A stretch of 64,000 nucleotides of DNA. Source: Goodfellowiella coeruleoviolacea (GTDB lineage: Bacteria; Actinomycetota; Actinomycetes; Mycobacteriales; Pseudonocardiaceae). Shown one piece after another: positions 50,500-58,904 of this stretch (its first letter is position 1; every line of letters begins with the position of its first letter). The DNA lies in assembly GCF_024171785.1 (NCBI RefSeq), contig NZ_JAMTCK010000007.1, forward strand, positions 248,001 to 312,000, written 5' to 3'. A program made the translations under genes and the position numbers. The notes under the pieces are model-generated. The model was given only the letters and a program-made list of their open reading frames with translations, was not told the origin of the DNA and made no database searches.

Positions 50500-53357
50500 C
50501 GTGTTCCCGGGATCTCTCGGGCTGGGGAGTTCGCGGCCGGTGAGCTGCCGGGCGAAGCGAGGTCGGACCTGGACCAGGGTACGTCGACCGGGTGACGGTC
50601 CTCGGGCGCCGAGCCGATCCGGGTGTACTCGGTCAGCCAGCCGGTGGCCAGGTAGTCGCCCCGCCAGGTGAACACCGCCGCGCCGGTGGGGCCGCTGCCC
50701 TCGGGAAACCGCGCCACGGCCGAGCCGCCGCGCAGCGGGACGAGCGCGTGCTGGCGGCCGGTCCACACGGCCAGCACCGCGCCGGCCGGCCCGGTCGCGG
50801 TGACGGCGTGGTCGTCCTGCTGGTCGATGACCACCCCGGTGGCCCGGTCGCGCAGCAGCGCGGCGTAGCCGGCGGCGTCCAGGTGGCAGTGCCGGGGCTG
50901 GCCGGTGGCCGACCAGTCCGGGCTGGTCACCCCGCGTGCGGTGGCCGCGGCCCAGAGCGCGGGCACGGCCGTGTCCAGCCACGCCGGGGTGGCCATCTGC
51001 TCGCACATCCACAGCAGTCGCCCGGCCCCCCTGGTCGGCTGGCAGCGCCGCCACCTGACTCGTTTGCCCAGGTCAGCGGCTACCACCGCGGCCCAGGGTG
51101 GCACCGTGCCGAGCAGGCCCTGGCAGCCGAGCCAGTGCAGGTAGCGGGGCGCCTCCTCCAGCACCGGGTACATGGTGGCGTAGGGCACCCCGCCGATCAG
51201 CCGGGCGCGGGCGTGGAACGCGCCCGGGGTGTTGGCCAGCACCAGCAGGGTGGCCCTGGCCAGATCGCCCGGCGCGTAGGAGGCCAGCCCCGCCTCGACG
51301 CCCGTGCCTCGGGACTGGTCGGCCAGCGCGCCCAGGCGGCCGTCAACGGCCAGCAGCCGGGTGACCGCGCCCTTGTGCTCCTCCCCGATCGGCGCCTGGA
51401 CCAGCTTCGGCACCAGCGTGGCGACCAGGGCGATCAGGGTGCGCTCGGCATCGGCGGGCGCACCCGGCAGCGCGGCGTTGGCCAGCGCGGTGCGCAGCCG
51501 GTGGCCGATCGTGGTGGACACCATCAGCCGGGCGGTCAGCACGCCCAGCTCGGTGGGGGCGAACCGGGAGCGGCCGTCCTCGTCCTGGCCCACGGTGAGG
51601 TAGCCGGCCGCCACCAGGAAGGCGATGGCCTGCCGCAGCGGCGCCAGGCTGCGGTTGCCCTGGTGGTGGGCCAGGGTCCGCACCCACCACTGCTCGGCCT
51701 GGTCGGGCGAGTGGATGCGCCGCTGCACCGCCTCGGCCAGCACGTGGTCGGCCAGGCTGGACTGGATCTGCGAGCTGACCGCGTGCCCGGCCACCAGCTT
51801 GGCCTGCCAGGCGGCCCGCTCGGTCTCGTCGACGATGAGGAACGCCCAGCCCTCGGCCTCGCCGGTGCCGACCCGGCCGGCCCGGCCGAACATCTGCTGC
51901 ACGGTGGCCACGTCGATGGAGTTCAACCCCACCTGGGTGTCGCGCACCACCACGGCGCGGGCCGGCAGGTTCACCCCGGCGGCCAGGGTGGAGGTGGCCA
52001 CCAGCACGTCGATGTCCCTGGCCCGGAACGCCCGCTCGGCCTCCCGCCGGTGGTCCCAGCCCTTGTAGTGCAGGCCGACACCCACCGACCGGCACACCCG
52101 GTGCAGCCGGTCCAGGTCGTCGGGGTGCACGCCGTGGATGTCCGCGCCCCGGGCCGCGGCGATGATCAGCGCGGTCCGCCGCACCCCGCGCTTGCTGCCG
52201 CAGAACACCAGCACGCTGCCGTGTTCGGCGGCGACCCGGGTGGTGATGGCGCTGGCCAGCCGGGTGCGCGCGGTCTCGACCAGCCCCCAGTCGGTGCTGC
52301 TGGCGACCACCGGCAGCTGCCAGGTCAGCCGGCTCGGCCGCCACGCGATGCGCACCAGGCGGGCGCGCAGCCAGGCGGCGATCTGCTCGGCGTTGGAGAC
52401 CGTCGCGGACAGCCCGACGGTGCGGATGCCCGAGCCCTCGTCGCGCACCCTGGCCAGCAGCGCCTCCAGCACCGGGCCCCTGGTGGCGTCGCCGAGCAGG
52501 TGGATCTCGTCCACGATCAGGCAACCCACCTCGGCCAGGGCCTCGCGCAGCGACGAGGCCCGGCAGATGGCCTCGAACTTCTCAGTGGTGGCCACCCACA
52601 GGTCGGCCTCGCGCACCCGGTCCACGTCCACGCTGTACTCACCGGACAGCCGCTCCACCCGCAGGCCGCGCTGCCGCCAGGTCTCCAGCTCGCGGTCCAG
52701 TTCGTCGGTGAGCGAGCGCTGCGGCACCAGCCAGGCGGCCTTGCGGCCCTGCTCGGTCACGGTGCGCAGCGCGGCGAGCATGCCGATGACCGTCTTGCCG
52801 GCGCCGGTGGGCGCCACCACCAGCAGGTTGACCGTCTCGTCCAGCACGTGCGGCACGGCCTGGGCCTGGGCCGGGTTGAGCGTGGGATGGGGCAGGAAGG
52901 TGAGCCAGTCGGCCGGCACGAGCCGCTCGGCCGGCACCGGGTGGGCGGGCACCTGGTCGACCGGCTCGTGGGTGTGCCACATCAGGTCGAAGGCGGCCAT
53001 GGCCGCGGCGGCCGGCGCCCCGGACACCGGGCTGAACTCGCGGGGCACGGGCCGGGCCAGGTGACACTCGGCGGTGCCGACGGTCAACCGGCCGTCCCGG
53101 CCCACGCTGCTCACGGTCTCCTGTTCGAGCAGGTGGGGCACGAGTCGCACGGGCACGTCGTCCGCGATCAGCTTCTCCCGCAACACCGCGAACCGCTCGT
53201 CGGCGGGCAGCAGCACCCGCACGTCGGCGTCGGCCGGGATGTCGGGCAGCGGGGCGTCCGGATCGGCGATCTTCAACCAGTGCAGCCGCGCCCCGGGCGC
53301 ACCCGGCTCCACCGCCGCCGGCTCGGCGTGTTCCGGTGGGGGAGGGTGCTGCGGCAT
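50496..53357 (-). CDS. Ski2-like DEAD/DEAH-box helicase
   Basis: A 953-residue superfamily-2 helicase distinct from the one at 13478. An N-terminal segment of about 165 residues precedes motif I APTGAGKT. Motif II is DEIH (LIVDEIHLL), motif III SAT, and motif VI contains QQMFGRAGRVG. The C-terminal 350 residues are unassigned and include a WTGRQ-type beta region. ATG 53357 follows GGGGGGACGG. The stop overlaps the MEDS/ATPase start by 4 bp, an unusual operon partner for a helicase. Confidence 0.9.
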   Translation of the reverse strand: MPQHPPPPEHAEPAAVEPGAPGARLHWLKIADPDAPLPDIPADADVRVLLPADERFAVLREKLIADDVPVRLVPHLLEQETVSSVGRDGRLTVGTAECHLARPVPREFSPVSGAPAAAAMAAFDLMWHTHEPVDQVPAHPVPAERLVPADWLTFLPHPTLNPAQAQAVPHVLDETVNLLVVAPTGAGKTVIGMLAALRTVTEQGRKAAWLVPQRSLTDELDRELETWRQRGLRVERLSGEYSVDVDRVREADLWVATTEKFEAICRASSLREALAEVGCLIVDEIHLLGDATRGPVLEALLARVRDEGSGIRTVGLSATVSNAEQIAAWLRARLVRIAWRPSRLTWQLPVVASSTDWGLVETARTRLASAITTRVAAEHGSVLVFCGSKRGVRRTALIIAAARGADIHGVHPDDLDRLHRVCRSVGVGLHYKGWDHRREAERAFRARDIDVLVATSTLAAGVNLPARAVVVRDTQVGLNSIDVATVQQMFGRAGRVGTGEAEGWAFLIVDETERAAWQAKLVAGHAVSSQIQSSLADHVLAEAVQRRIHSPDQAEQWWVRTLAHHQGNRSLAPLRQAIAFLVAAGYLTVGQDEDGRSRFAPTELGVLTARLMVSTTIGHRLRTALANAALPGAPADAERTLIALVATLVPKLVQAPIGEEHKGAVTRLLAVDGRLGALADQSRGTGVEAGLASYAPGDLARATLLVLANTPGAFHARARLIGGVPYATMYPVLEEAPRYLHWLGCQGLLGTVPPWAAVVAADLGKRVRWRRCQPTRGAGRLLWMCEQMATPAWLDTAVPALWAAATARGVTSPDWSATGQPRHCHLDAAGYAALLRDRATGVVIDQQDDHAVTATGPAGAVLAVWTGRQHALVPLRGGSAVARFPEGSGPTGAAVFTWRGDYLATGWLTEYTRIGSAPEDRHPVDVPWSRSDLASPGSSPAANSPAREIPGTR

Positions 53358-53398
53358 CCGTCCCCCCAACCCGGCCCAACCACCTGATCAGCCCTACG

Positions 53399-54496
53399 CT
53401 AGCCCACCGGCGCCGCGGCGGGAGCCGGCGCCACCCCCGCCCGCCAGCGCTGGATCACCCGCTGGCCCACCCGGATCGCCGGGCGCTCCACCCAGCGGTG
53501 CAGCACGTCGGCCATGACCAGACCCACCACGGACACGGCGACCGCCTGGGCGGTGCCGTGCTCCTCCACGACCAGCCCGACCACGGCGGCGGCCAGGGTC
53601 TGCACCAGGTAGAGCGCGTAGGAGCGCTCACCGATGAAGGCCATCGGCCGGCACGCCAACACCCGCGACACCGGCCCCGGCGCCACGACCGCGACCAGCA
53701 GCAGCGCCACCGCGAGCGCGTACATCGGCACCACGCCCTGCCAGCCGTGGCCGATGGCCGCGGCCGCCGGCTTCACGCTGAAGTGCGCCACCACGAACAG
53801 CACCGCGACCACGCAGGCGGTCACCGGGTGGGTCAGCGGGCGCAGCGCGGCGAACCCCCTGGGGTGGTGCAGCACCATCGCCAGCATGCAGCCGACCAGC
53901 ACGGACACGTAGTGCAGCGGGAACTGCGCCCAGTGCGCGTCCACGGTCAGCCAGATGACCAGCAGCAGGACGGTCGACCCGAGGGTGATGCCCATCCGCC
54001 GGGCCCACGACCCGGGCGCGGCCACCGAGGTGAGCACGAACAGCAGCGGCCAGACCAGGTAGAACTTCTGCTCCACGCCCAGCGACCAGGAGACCCCGAA
54101 CGGGCTGCCGCTGGTGTACAGCTCGTTGCCGAACAACAGGTAGAACGGCAGGGCACTGCTCATCCCGCTGCTGGTGAAGGTGCCCTCGCCCAGGGTGACC
54201 ACCACGGTCACCGCCAACAGCAGGAAGTACACCGGCATGATCCGGAACGCGCGGCGGGTGTAGAAGGCGCGCAGCCACACCCGGCCGGTCCGCTGCTCCT
54301 CGCGCAGCGCCAGCGTGGTGATCAGGAAGCCGGACAGCACGAAGAACATCTGCACCCCGATCCAGCCCTGGAGCCCGTCCCAGGCGCGGCCACCGAAGTG
54401 GAAGAACACCACCGCCAGGGCGGCCAAGGCGCGCAGCCCGTCCAGCCCGGGAAACCGGCGTGTCGCCAGGTAGTCCGCGTGGGTGAGCGATGTCAT
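53399..54496 (-). CDS. Acyltransferase family 3 membrane protein (OafA/YrhL type)
   Basis: A 365-residue integral membrane O-acyltransferase with about ten helices. Family landmarks are FPGLDGLRALAALAVVFFHF with the catalytic-type His, FYTRRAFRIMPVYF with the Arg pair, and WSLGVEQKFYLVWP. It would acylate an envelope glycan or a secreted molecule. ATG 54496 starts just before the first helix. No sugar-biosynthesis genes adjoin it, so the substrate is unknown. Confidence 0.92.
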   Translation of the reverse strand: MTSLTHADYLATRRFPGLDGLRALAALAVVFFHFGGRAWDGLQGWIGVQMFFVLSGFLITTLALREEQRTGRVWLRAFYTRRAFRIMPVYFLLLAVTVVVTLGEGTFTSSGMSSALPFYLLFGNELYTSGSPFGVSWSLGVEQKFYLVWPLLFVLTSVAAPGSWARRMGITLGSTVLLLVIWLTVDAHWAQFPLHYVSVLVGCMLAMVLHHPRGFAALRPLTHPVTACVVAVLFVVAHFSVKPAAAAIGHGWQGVVPMYALAVALLLVAVVAPGPVSRVLACRPMAFIGERSYALYLVQTLAAAVVGLVVEEHGTAQAVAVSVVGLVMADVLHRWVERPAIRVGQRVIQRWRAGVAPAPAAAPVG

Positions 54497-54955
54497 AGTG
54501 CGCAGCCTCCAGGACGTGGTCGCCCCCGTCAGCGGGTTGACCAGCGGGTAGCTCGGTTCGACAACAGGTGGTTCGGCGGTGTCCCCAGGACAGCCCGTTC
54601 TACCGGAAGACGCACGGGCCCGTCCCCGTGTTGCGTGCGAAAGGGCGGCAATCCACATCGAACCGACGCGGGGCCGGTTGACGGTCCCGGTGACAGCGGT
54701 GCGGCCGGCACGGGCAGCGGAAAACCTGCCTACCTCGGGCTGGCGGTCCGTCCACCCGCGCCGCAACGCGGGCGCGGACCGGACGGTGCGAGGCGAGCGG
54801 ACGTCTGCCAGGCTGAGCAACGCATGGGTGGCACAATCGCCGAAAGCCCCCACCACAGGCAAATCCGGCTCGTCCGACCGTTCCGGTTTGATCTCCGCCG
54901 ACCCGCGGGTAGTCCGGGGAGGACGGAGAGCGGCCACGTGATGGGGTGAGCGCGG
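54497..54955. other. 459-bp divergent intergenic region
   Basis: Separates the acyltransferase from the DUF1360 gene. Long open frames cross it on several strands without ribosome-binding sites. No gene or clear motif is supported. Confidence 0.45.
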
Positions 54956-55477
54956 ATGAGCGGCAACGGAACCGGCGCGAGCGGCATCGAACGGGAGGCG
55001 GCCACCTACCGGGGCTCGGCCGACCGTCCACTCGGGGGTTACGTCCTGGTCATGGGCGTGTTCGCGGCACTGGTCAGCGCGGCGGTCGGCCTGGCGGCGG
55101 CCACCGGGCGCCGGGCACCGACCCGGTTGCGCCCGCTCGACCTGATCACCCTGGCACTGGGCACGCACAAACTGTCCCGACTGGTCAGCAAGGACGCGGT
55201 CACCAGTCCGCTGCGCGCGCCGTTCACCCGCTACCAGGGCACCGGCGGGCCGGCCGAGGTGATGGAGGAGCCGCGCACCAGCAGCCCGCTCCGCCACGCC
55301 CTCGGTGAACTGCTCACCTGTCCGTTCTGCCTGGACCTGTGGGTGGCCACCGGATTCGCCGTCGGCATGGTCTTCGCGCCCCGGGTGACCCGGCTGGTCA
55401 TGGGCACCTTCGGCGCGCTGGCCGGCGCCGACTTCCTGCAACTCGCCTACGCCAGGGTGCAGCAGGCAGCCGAGTAG
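54956..55477 (+). CDS. DUF1360 family membrane protein
   Basis: A 173-residue protein of the DUF1360 family. ATG 54956 follows GGGGTGAG. Two hydrophobic helices (about 28-49 and 125-140), a TLALGTHKLSRLVSKDAVTSPLRAPFT block and the conserved LLTCPFCLDLW motif are visible. Related proteins occur in spore-formers and actinobacteria; their role is unknown. It stands before the ammonia-lyase-like gene on the same strand. Confidence 0.85.
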   Translation: MSGNGTGASGIEREAATYRGSADRPLGGYVLVMGVFAALVSAAVGLAAATGRRAPTRLRPLDLITLALGTHKLSRLVSKDAVTSPLRAPFTRYQGTGGPAEVMEEPRTSSPLRHALGELLTCPFCLDLWVATGFAVGMVFAPRVTRLVMGTFGALAGADFLQLAYARVQQAAE

Positions 55478-55499
55478 CCGACCCCGGCGTGGCCACCGC

Positions 55500-55610
55500 G
55501 CCGGTTCGTCCACTGTGGCCGTCGGGCGCGCCGGGACCGTCTGTGTCCACTGTGGAGGAGGGCGGGCATTCCGCGCGGTGGACGGACGCACCGGGGTGTC
55601 CACTGTGCTG
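55500..55610. repeat. Three copies of TCCACTGTG motif
   Basis: GTCCACTGTG occurs three times within about 95 bp (around 55507, 55545 and 55599), the second as the perfect dyad TCCACTGTGGA. The inverse form TCCACAGTGGA recurs elsewhere in the window. The cluster sits just before the ammonia-lyase-like gene. Confidence 0.5.
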
Positions 55611-55683
55611 TGGCAGGGGCCGCCACCAGCACTTACCATGGCGCGGCAACGAGGTTGGGGGCACCCACCCAGGGAAGTGGTCC

Positions 55684-57021
55684 ATGGCCAACACCCCGGT
55701 CAGCCAGCGGCGGGACCTGGTACTCGGTGCGGCGCCACTGACTCCGTCGACCGTGGCCCGGATCGCCGACGCGATCACGCCCGTCACCCTCCGCCCGCCG
55801 CCCTCGGCATCCCGCCCCTACGCCGCCGCCCCCGTGCCGCCGCCCCCGCCCTGTCCACCGTGCCCGGACGGCGCGGCCGAACCGGTACCGCGACCGGGGG
55901 CGCTGACCCCGCCGGAGGTGGTGCGGGCCGTCCTGCTCGTCCGGGCCCAGCGGCTGTGCCTGGCCGCCGGCCGGGTCCGGCCGGAACTGCTCGACCTGCT
56001 GCTGGCCTGCCTGAACCACGACATCCTGCCGGCCGTCCCCCGGCCCGGTGCCGGTGCGGCGCCCGCGTCCGGGACGGCCGACTGGCTGGTGGGGCTGCTC
56101 GCCGGGCAGGGCCGGGTGTGGCACGGCGACGGCGTCCGGCCGGCCGGGCAGGTGCTGCACGAGCGCGGGCTGCGCGCGTGCGTGCCGGACCCCGGCGAGC
56201 GGCGCCTGCTGGCCACCCCCGCCGACGCGACCGAGCCGGGCTACGCGCTGCTGGCCGCGCACCGGGCCGCCGAACTGGCCGCGGTGACCCGGCTGTGCGC
56301 GGCGCTGGTCACGGAGACGATTCAGCCGCCGCGCACTGGGTACGTACCCCGCGTGCAGGACCACAGGCACCGATCCGGTGAATTCGTTCCGCCGCCACTC
56401 GCGGCCGACCAGGCGGGAGCACGGGAGGTGGCCGCGGCCGCGGCCGGCCCGGCCGACGCGCTGCGCGCCGCCGCGGCCAGCGCCGACCAGTGGCTGGCCG
56501 CCCAGCTCACCGCCCCGGACCAGGGCGACGCCCCGGCCAGGGCGGCACCCCGACCCCCGCGCGGCACCCCGGCGCCGACCTGGCCGGACGGCGGGCCGAG
56601 GTTGCGCGCGCTGACCCGCGCCGCCCGCCAGGTCGGTGCGCTGCTGGCGGGCTGGGCGGCCCGCGCCGACCAGAACCCGGCCAGCGGCACCCGCACGACC
56701 TGCGGCGCGCTGCTGGCCGAGGCGGACAGGTGCGGCACAGCCGACCGGCCCCCGGCCGAGGCGGCGTTCCGGGCGGTCGCCCTGGTCGAGGACGTGGCCG
56801 CGATCCAGCTGCTGGTGCTGTGCCAGCTCGGCGCGCCACGCCCGGAGCGGGCGCCGGCAGGGCCTGCGGCCACCGGGCCGGCCCGCCGGCTGGTCGCCGC
56901 GCACGCCCTCGGCCACCACCGGGAGCGCACCCTGGCCGAGGCGCTCGATCCCGTCGTCCGACTGATTCGGACTGGTGCCCTGCGTTCCGTGTGCGACAGT
57001 GGTGGTGACGTCGCTGTCTGA
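55684..57021 (+). CDS. Divergent aromatic amino acid lyase (HAL/PAL)-like protein
   Basis: A 445-residue protein that I read as a degenerate MIO-family ammonia lyase. ATG 55684 follows GGGAAGTGG. The N-terminus (DLVLGAAPLTPSTVARIAD) and the block VRAVLLVRAQRLCLAAGRVRPELLDLLLACLN, then PASG (Ala128-Ser129-Gly130), align in order with histidine/phenylalanine lyases, as does the C-terminal VALVEDVAAIQLLVLCQLG. However, the YGVNTGFG loop is replaced by a Pro/Ala-rich stretch and the NGT and YSLR motifs are not recognisable. It may be a non-catalytic homologue. A YbdK-type ligase gene follows. Confidence 0.6.
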   Translation: MANTPVSQRRDLVLGAAPLTPSTVARIADAITPVTLRPPPSASRPYAAAPVPPPPPCPPCPDGAAEPVPRPGALTPPEVVRAVLLVRAQRLCLAAGRVRPELLDLLLACLNHDILPAVPRPGAGAAPASGTADWLVGLLAGQGRVWHGDGVRPAGQVLHERGLRACVPDPGERRLLATPADATEPGYALLAAHRAAELAAVTRLCAALVTETIQPPRTGYVPRVQDHRHRSGEFVPPPLAADQAGAREVAAAAAGPADALRAAAASADQWLAAQLTAPDQGDAPARAAPRPPRGTPAPTWPDGGPRLRALTRAARQVGALLAGWAARADQNPASGTRTTCGALLAEADRCGTADRPPAEAAFRAVALVEDVAAIQLLVLCQLGAPRPERAPAGPAATGPARRLVAAHALGHHRERTLAEALDPVVRLIRTGALRSVCDSGGDVAV

Positions 57022-57130
57022 GCCGGGCCGCACTCCGCGTCCGTCTGGACGGCGCCCGGCTCTCCGACCTCGATATCAGCCACCCCAACTGTTCGCCTGC
57101 ACGTGATCGGCGTCCGGAAGGGAAGCATCA

Positions 57131-58330
57131 GTGTCCCGGCAGACTCGTAGTACCCCCGCGGTCTCCGCTGCCACGGCCCAGGGCCTGACCCTGGGCGTGG
57201 AGGAGGAGTTCCTGCTGCTCGATCCCACGTCCATGCACCCGCTGCCGATCGGCCGCCAGGTGCTCGCCAGGACCGGCGGTGACGCCGCCGACGGCCCGCG
57301 CCTGACCGGCGAGCTGTGGCAGACCCAGGTCGAGTCGATCACCGGCGTGTGCACCGACCTGCGCGGCCTGCGCGCCCACCTGACCGCCGGTCGGGCCAGG
57401 CTGGCCGCTGCCGCGCGCGCCGAAGGCGCCCACCTGGTGTCGGTCGGCCAGCCGCTGGTGCGCGACACCGCCCCGATGATCGCCGACAGCGCGCACTACG
57501 CCGGCATGCGCGCGCTCTACCACGCCAACCTGACCGAGGACGAGATGTGCGGCACCCACGTGCACGTCGGCGTCCCCGACCGGGAGACCGGCGTGGCCGT
57601 GCTGAACTTCCTCACCCCGTGGCTGCCGACCCTGCTGGCGCTGACCACGAACTCGCCCTACCGCCGCGGCTTCGACACCGGCTTCCACAGCTGGCGCATG
57701 GTGGCCTACACCGCGCTGCCCGCCGCGGGCATGCCCCCGTGGTTCGCCTCCGCCGCCGACTACGACGCGGACGCGGCCCGGCTGGCCGAGTGCGGGGTGT
57801 GGAAGAGCGGCCACGGCGGGCTGCGGGTGGCCCGGCTCTCCGCCCACCTGCCCACCGTGGAGGTCCGGGTCGCCGACGCCTGCGCCACCATCGACGACGC
57901 CGTGCTCTACGCCGGACTGGTCCGCGCGCTGGTGCGCACCGCGCTGACCGAACTGCGGGCCGGCCGCACGGCCCAGCCGCTGGACCCGCAGGTCACCGAG
58001 GCGGCACTGTGGTCGGCCGCCCGCTTCGGCCTGCACGGACCGGGCATCGACCCGTGGCAGGCCAGGCAGGTGCCCGCGGTCCAGCTGGTCGACGACCTCA
58101 CCCGGCTGGTCCGGGACGCGCTGACCGAGCTGGGCGACACCGAGGTCATCCACCCGCTGCTCAAGCGGGCCGTGCGGGACGGCACCAGCGCGTCCCAGCA
58201 GCGGGCCGCAGCCAGGACGGGTGGCCTGCCGGCCGTGCTGAACCTGCTCACCACCCAGACCCTGGCCGGCGTGCCGGCCGTGCCCGAGCAGGCCAGCACC
58301 GCCCTGCAGGGACAGCCCCAGGTGCTGTGA
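57131..58330 (+). CDS. Carboxylate-amine ligase, YbdK/GCS2 family
   Basis: A 399-residue ATP-dependent gamma-glutamyl-cysteine-ligase-like enzyme. GTG 57131 follows AAGGGAAGC. The family start is LTLGVEEEFLLLD; other conserved pieces are ELWQTQVESITGVC, CGTHVHVGVPD and VEVRVADAC. YbdK homologues have weak glutamate-cysteine ligase activity and unclear true substrates. It lies 109 bp after the ammonia-lyase-like gene on the same strand, so the two may form one transcription unit joining an amino acid to another amine. Confidence 0.88.
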   Translation: MSRQTRSTPAVSAATAQGLTLGVEEEFLLLDPTSMHPLPIGRQVLARTGGDAADGPRLTGELWQTQVESITGVCTDLRGLRAHLTAGRARLAAAARAEGAHLVSVGQPLVRDTAPMIADSAHYAGMRALYHANLTEDEMCGTHVHVGVPDRETGVAVLNFLTPWLPTLLALTTNSPYRRGFDTGFHSWRMVAYTALPAAGMPPWFASAADYDADAARLAECGVWKSGHGGLRVARLSAHLPTVEVRVADACATIDDAVLYAGLVRALVRTALTELRAGRTAQPLDPQVTEAALWSAARFGLHGPGIDPWQARQVPAVQLVDDLTRLVRDALTELGDTEVIHPLLKRAVRDGTSASQQRAAARTGGLPAVLNLLTTQTLAGVPAVPEQASTALQGQPQVL

Positions 58331-58361
58331 GCCGGAGGCGGACCCGGCAGGCGGGCCCCGC

Positions 58362-58754
58362 CTAGTAGTCGTCCCTGCCGAAGAACTGCTCCTCCAGCAG
58401 GTCGGCCGAGCCGGCGATCAGCGACAGCGGGTCGACGAACTCGTTGATGTCCAGATTCTCCAGCGGCAGGGAGTGCCGGATGACGAGGTGCTCACCCATG
58501 ACGGCCGCGCCACCGGCCACGGTGCTGCGCCCCACCTCGGCCAGGAACGCGGCCAGGTCGACCCGGCTGACCAGCCCGATCGGCGAGGCGATCTGCACCC
58601 ACTCGTAGCGGTTGTCGAGCACCTCGCGGGCCAGCACGATCACCTGGCTGCGCTCGTCGTCGAACTCGAACAGCAGCCGGATCTCGTCGGCCTCCTCCTT
58701 GATCACCTGGTACTCGGACTTCACGAACGCCACCAGGTCACGCCACGTCGCCAT
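58362..58754 (-). CDS. YbjN-like (T3SS-chaperone-fold) protein
   Basis: A 130-residue acidic protein with alternating strands and helices typical of the YbjN/TY3-chaperone-like fold (DEIRLLFEFDDERSQVIVLAREVL, WVQIASPIG, LVIRHSLPLENLDINEFVDPL). AAGGA lies upstream of ATG 58754. Such proteins are small cytoplasmic factors without enzymatic motifs. It is transcribed towards the YbdK-like gene. Confidence 0.65.
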   Translation of the reverse strand: MATWRDLVAFVKSEYQVIKEEADEIRLLFEFDDERSQVIVLAREVLDNRYEWVQIASPIGLVSRVDLAAFLAEVGRSTVAGGAAVMGEHLVIRHSLPLENLDINEFVDPLSLIAGSADLLEEQFFGRDDY

Positions 58755-58904
58755 CACGGTCCTTCGCCAAGGTCGGGCCAGCAGTTGTGATCACCGTGCC
58801 CGAGCGAACCAGCCGCCCCGGCCGGCCACAAGCCCCGTTCCGCGGGATTCCCGGTCGCCCCACCCCGGCTCGCGCTGCGGGCCGGGGCGTCCTCGGGTAG
58901 GACG

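Noticed and set aside
50592-53387. 931-codon open frame on the plus strand
   Set aside because: Antisense shadow of the second helicase gene.
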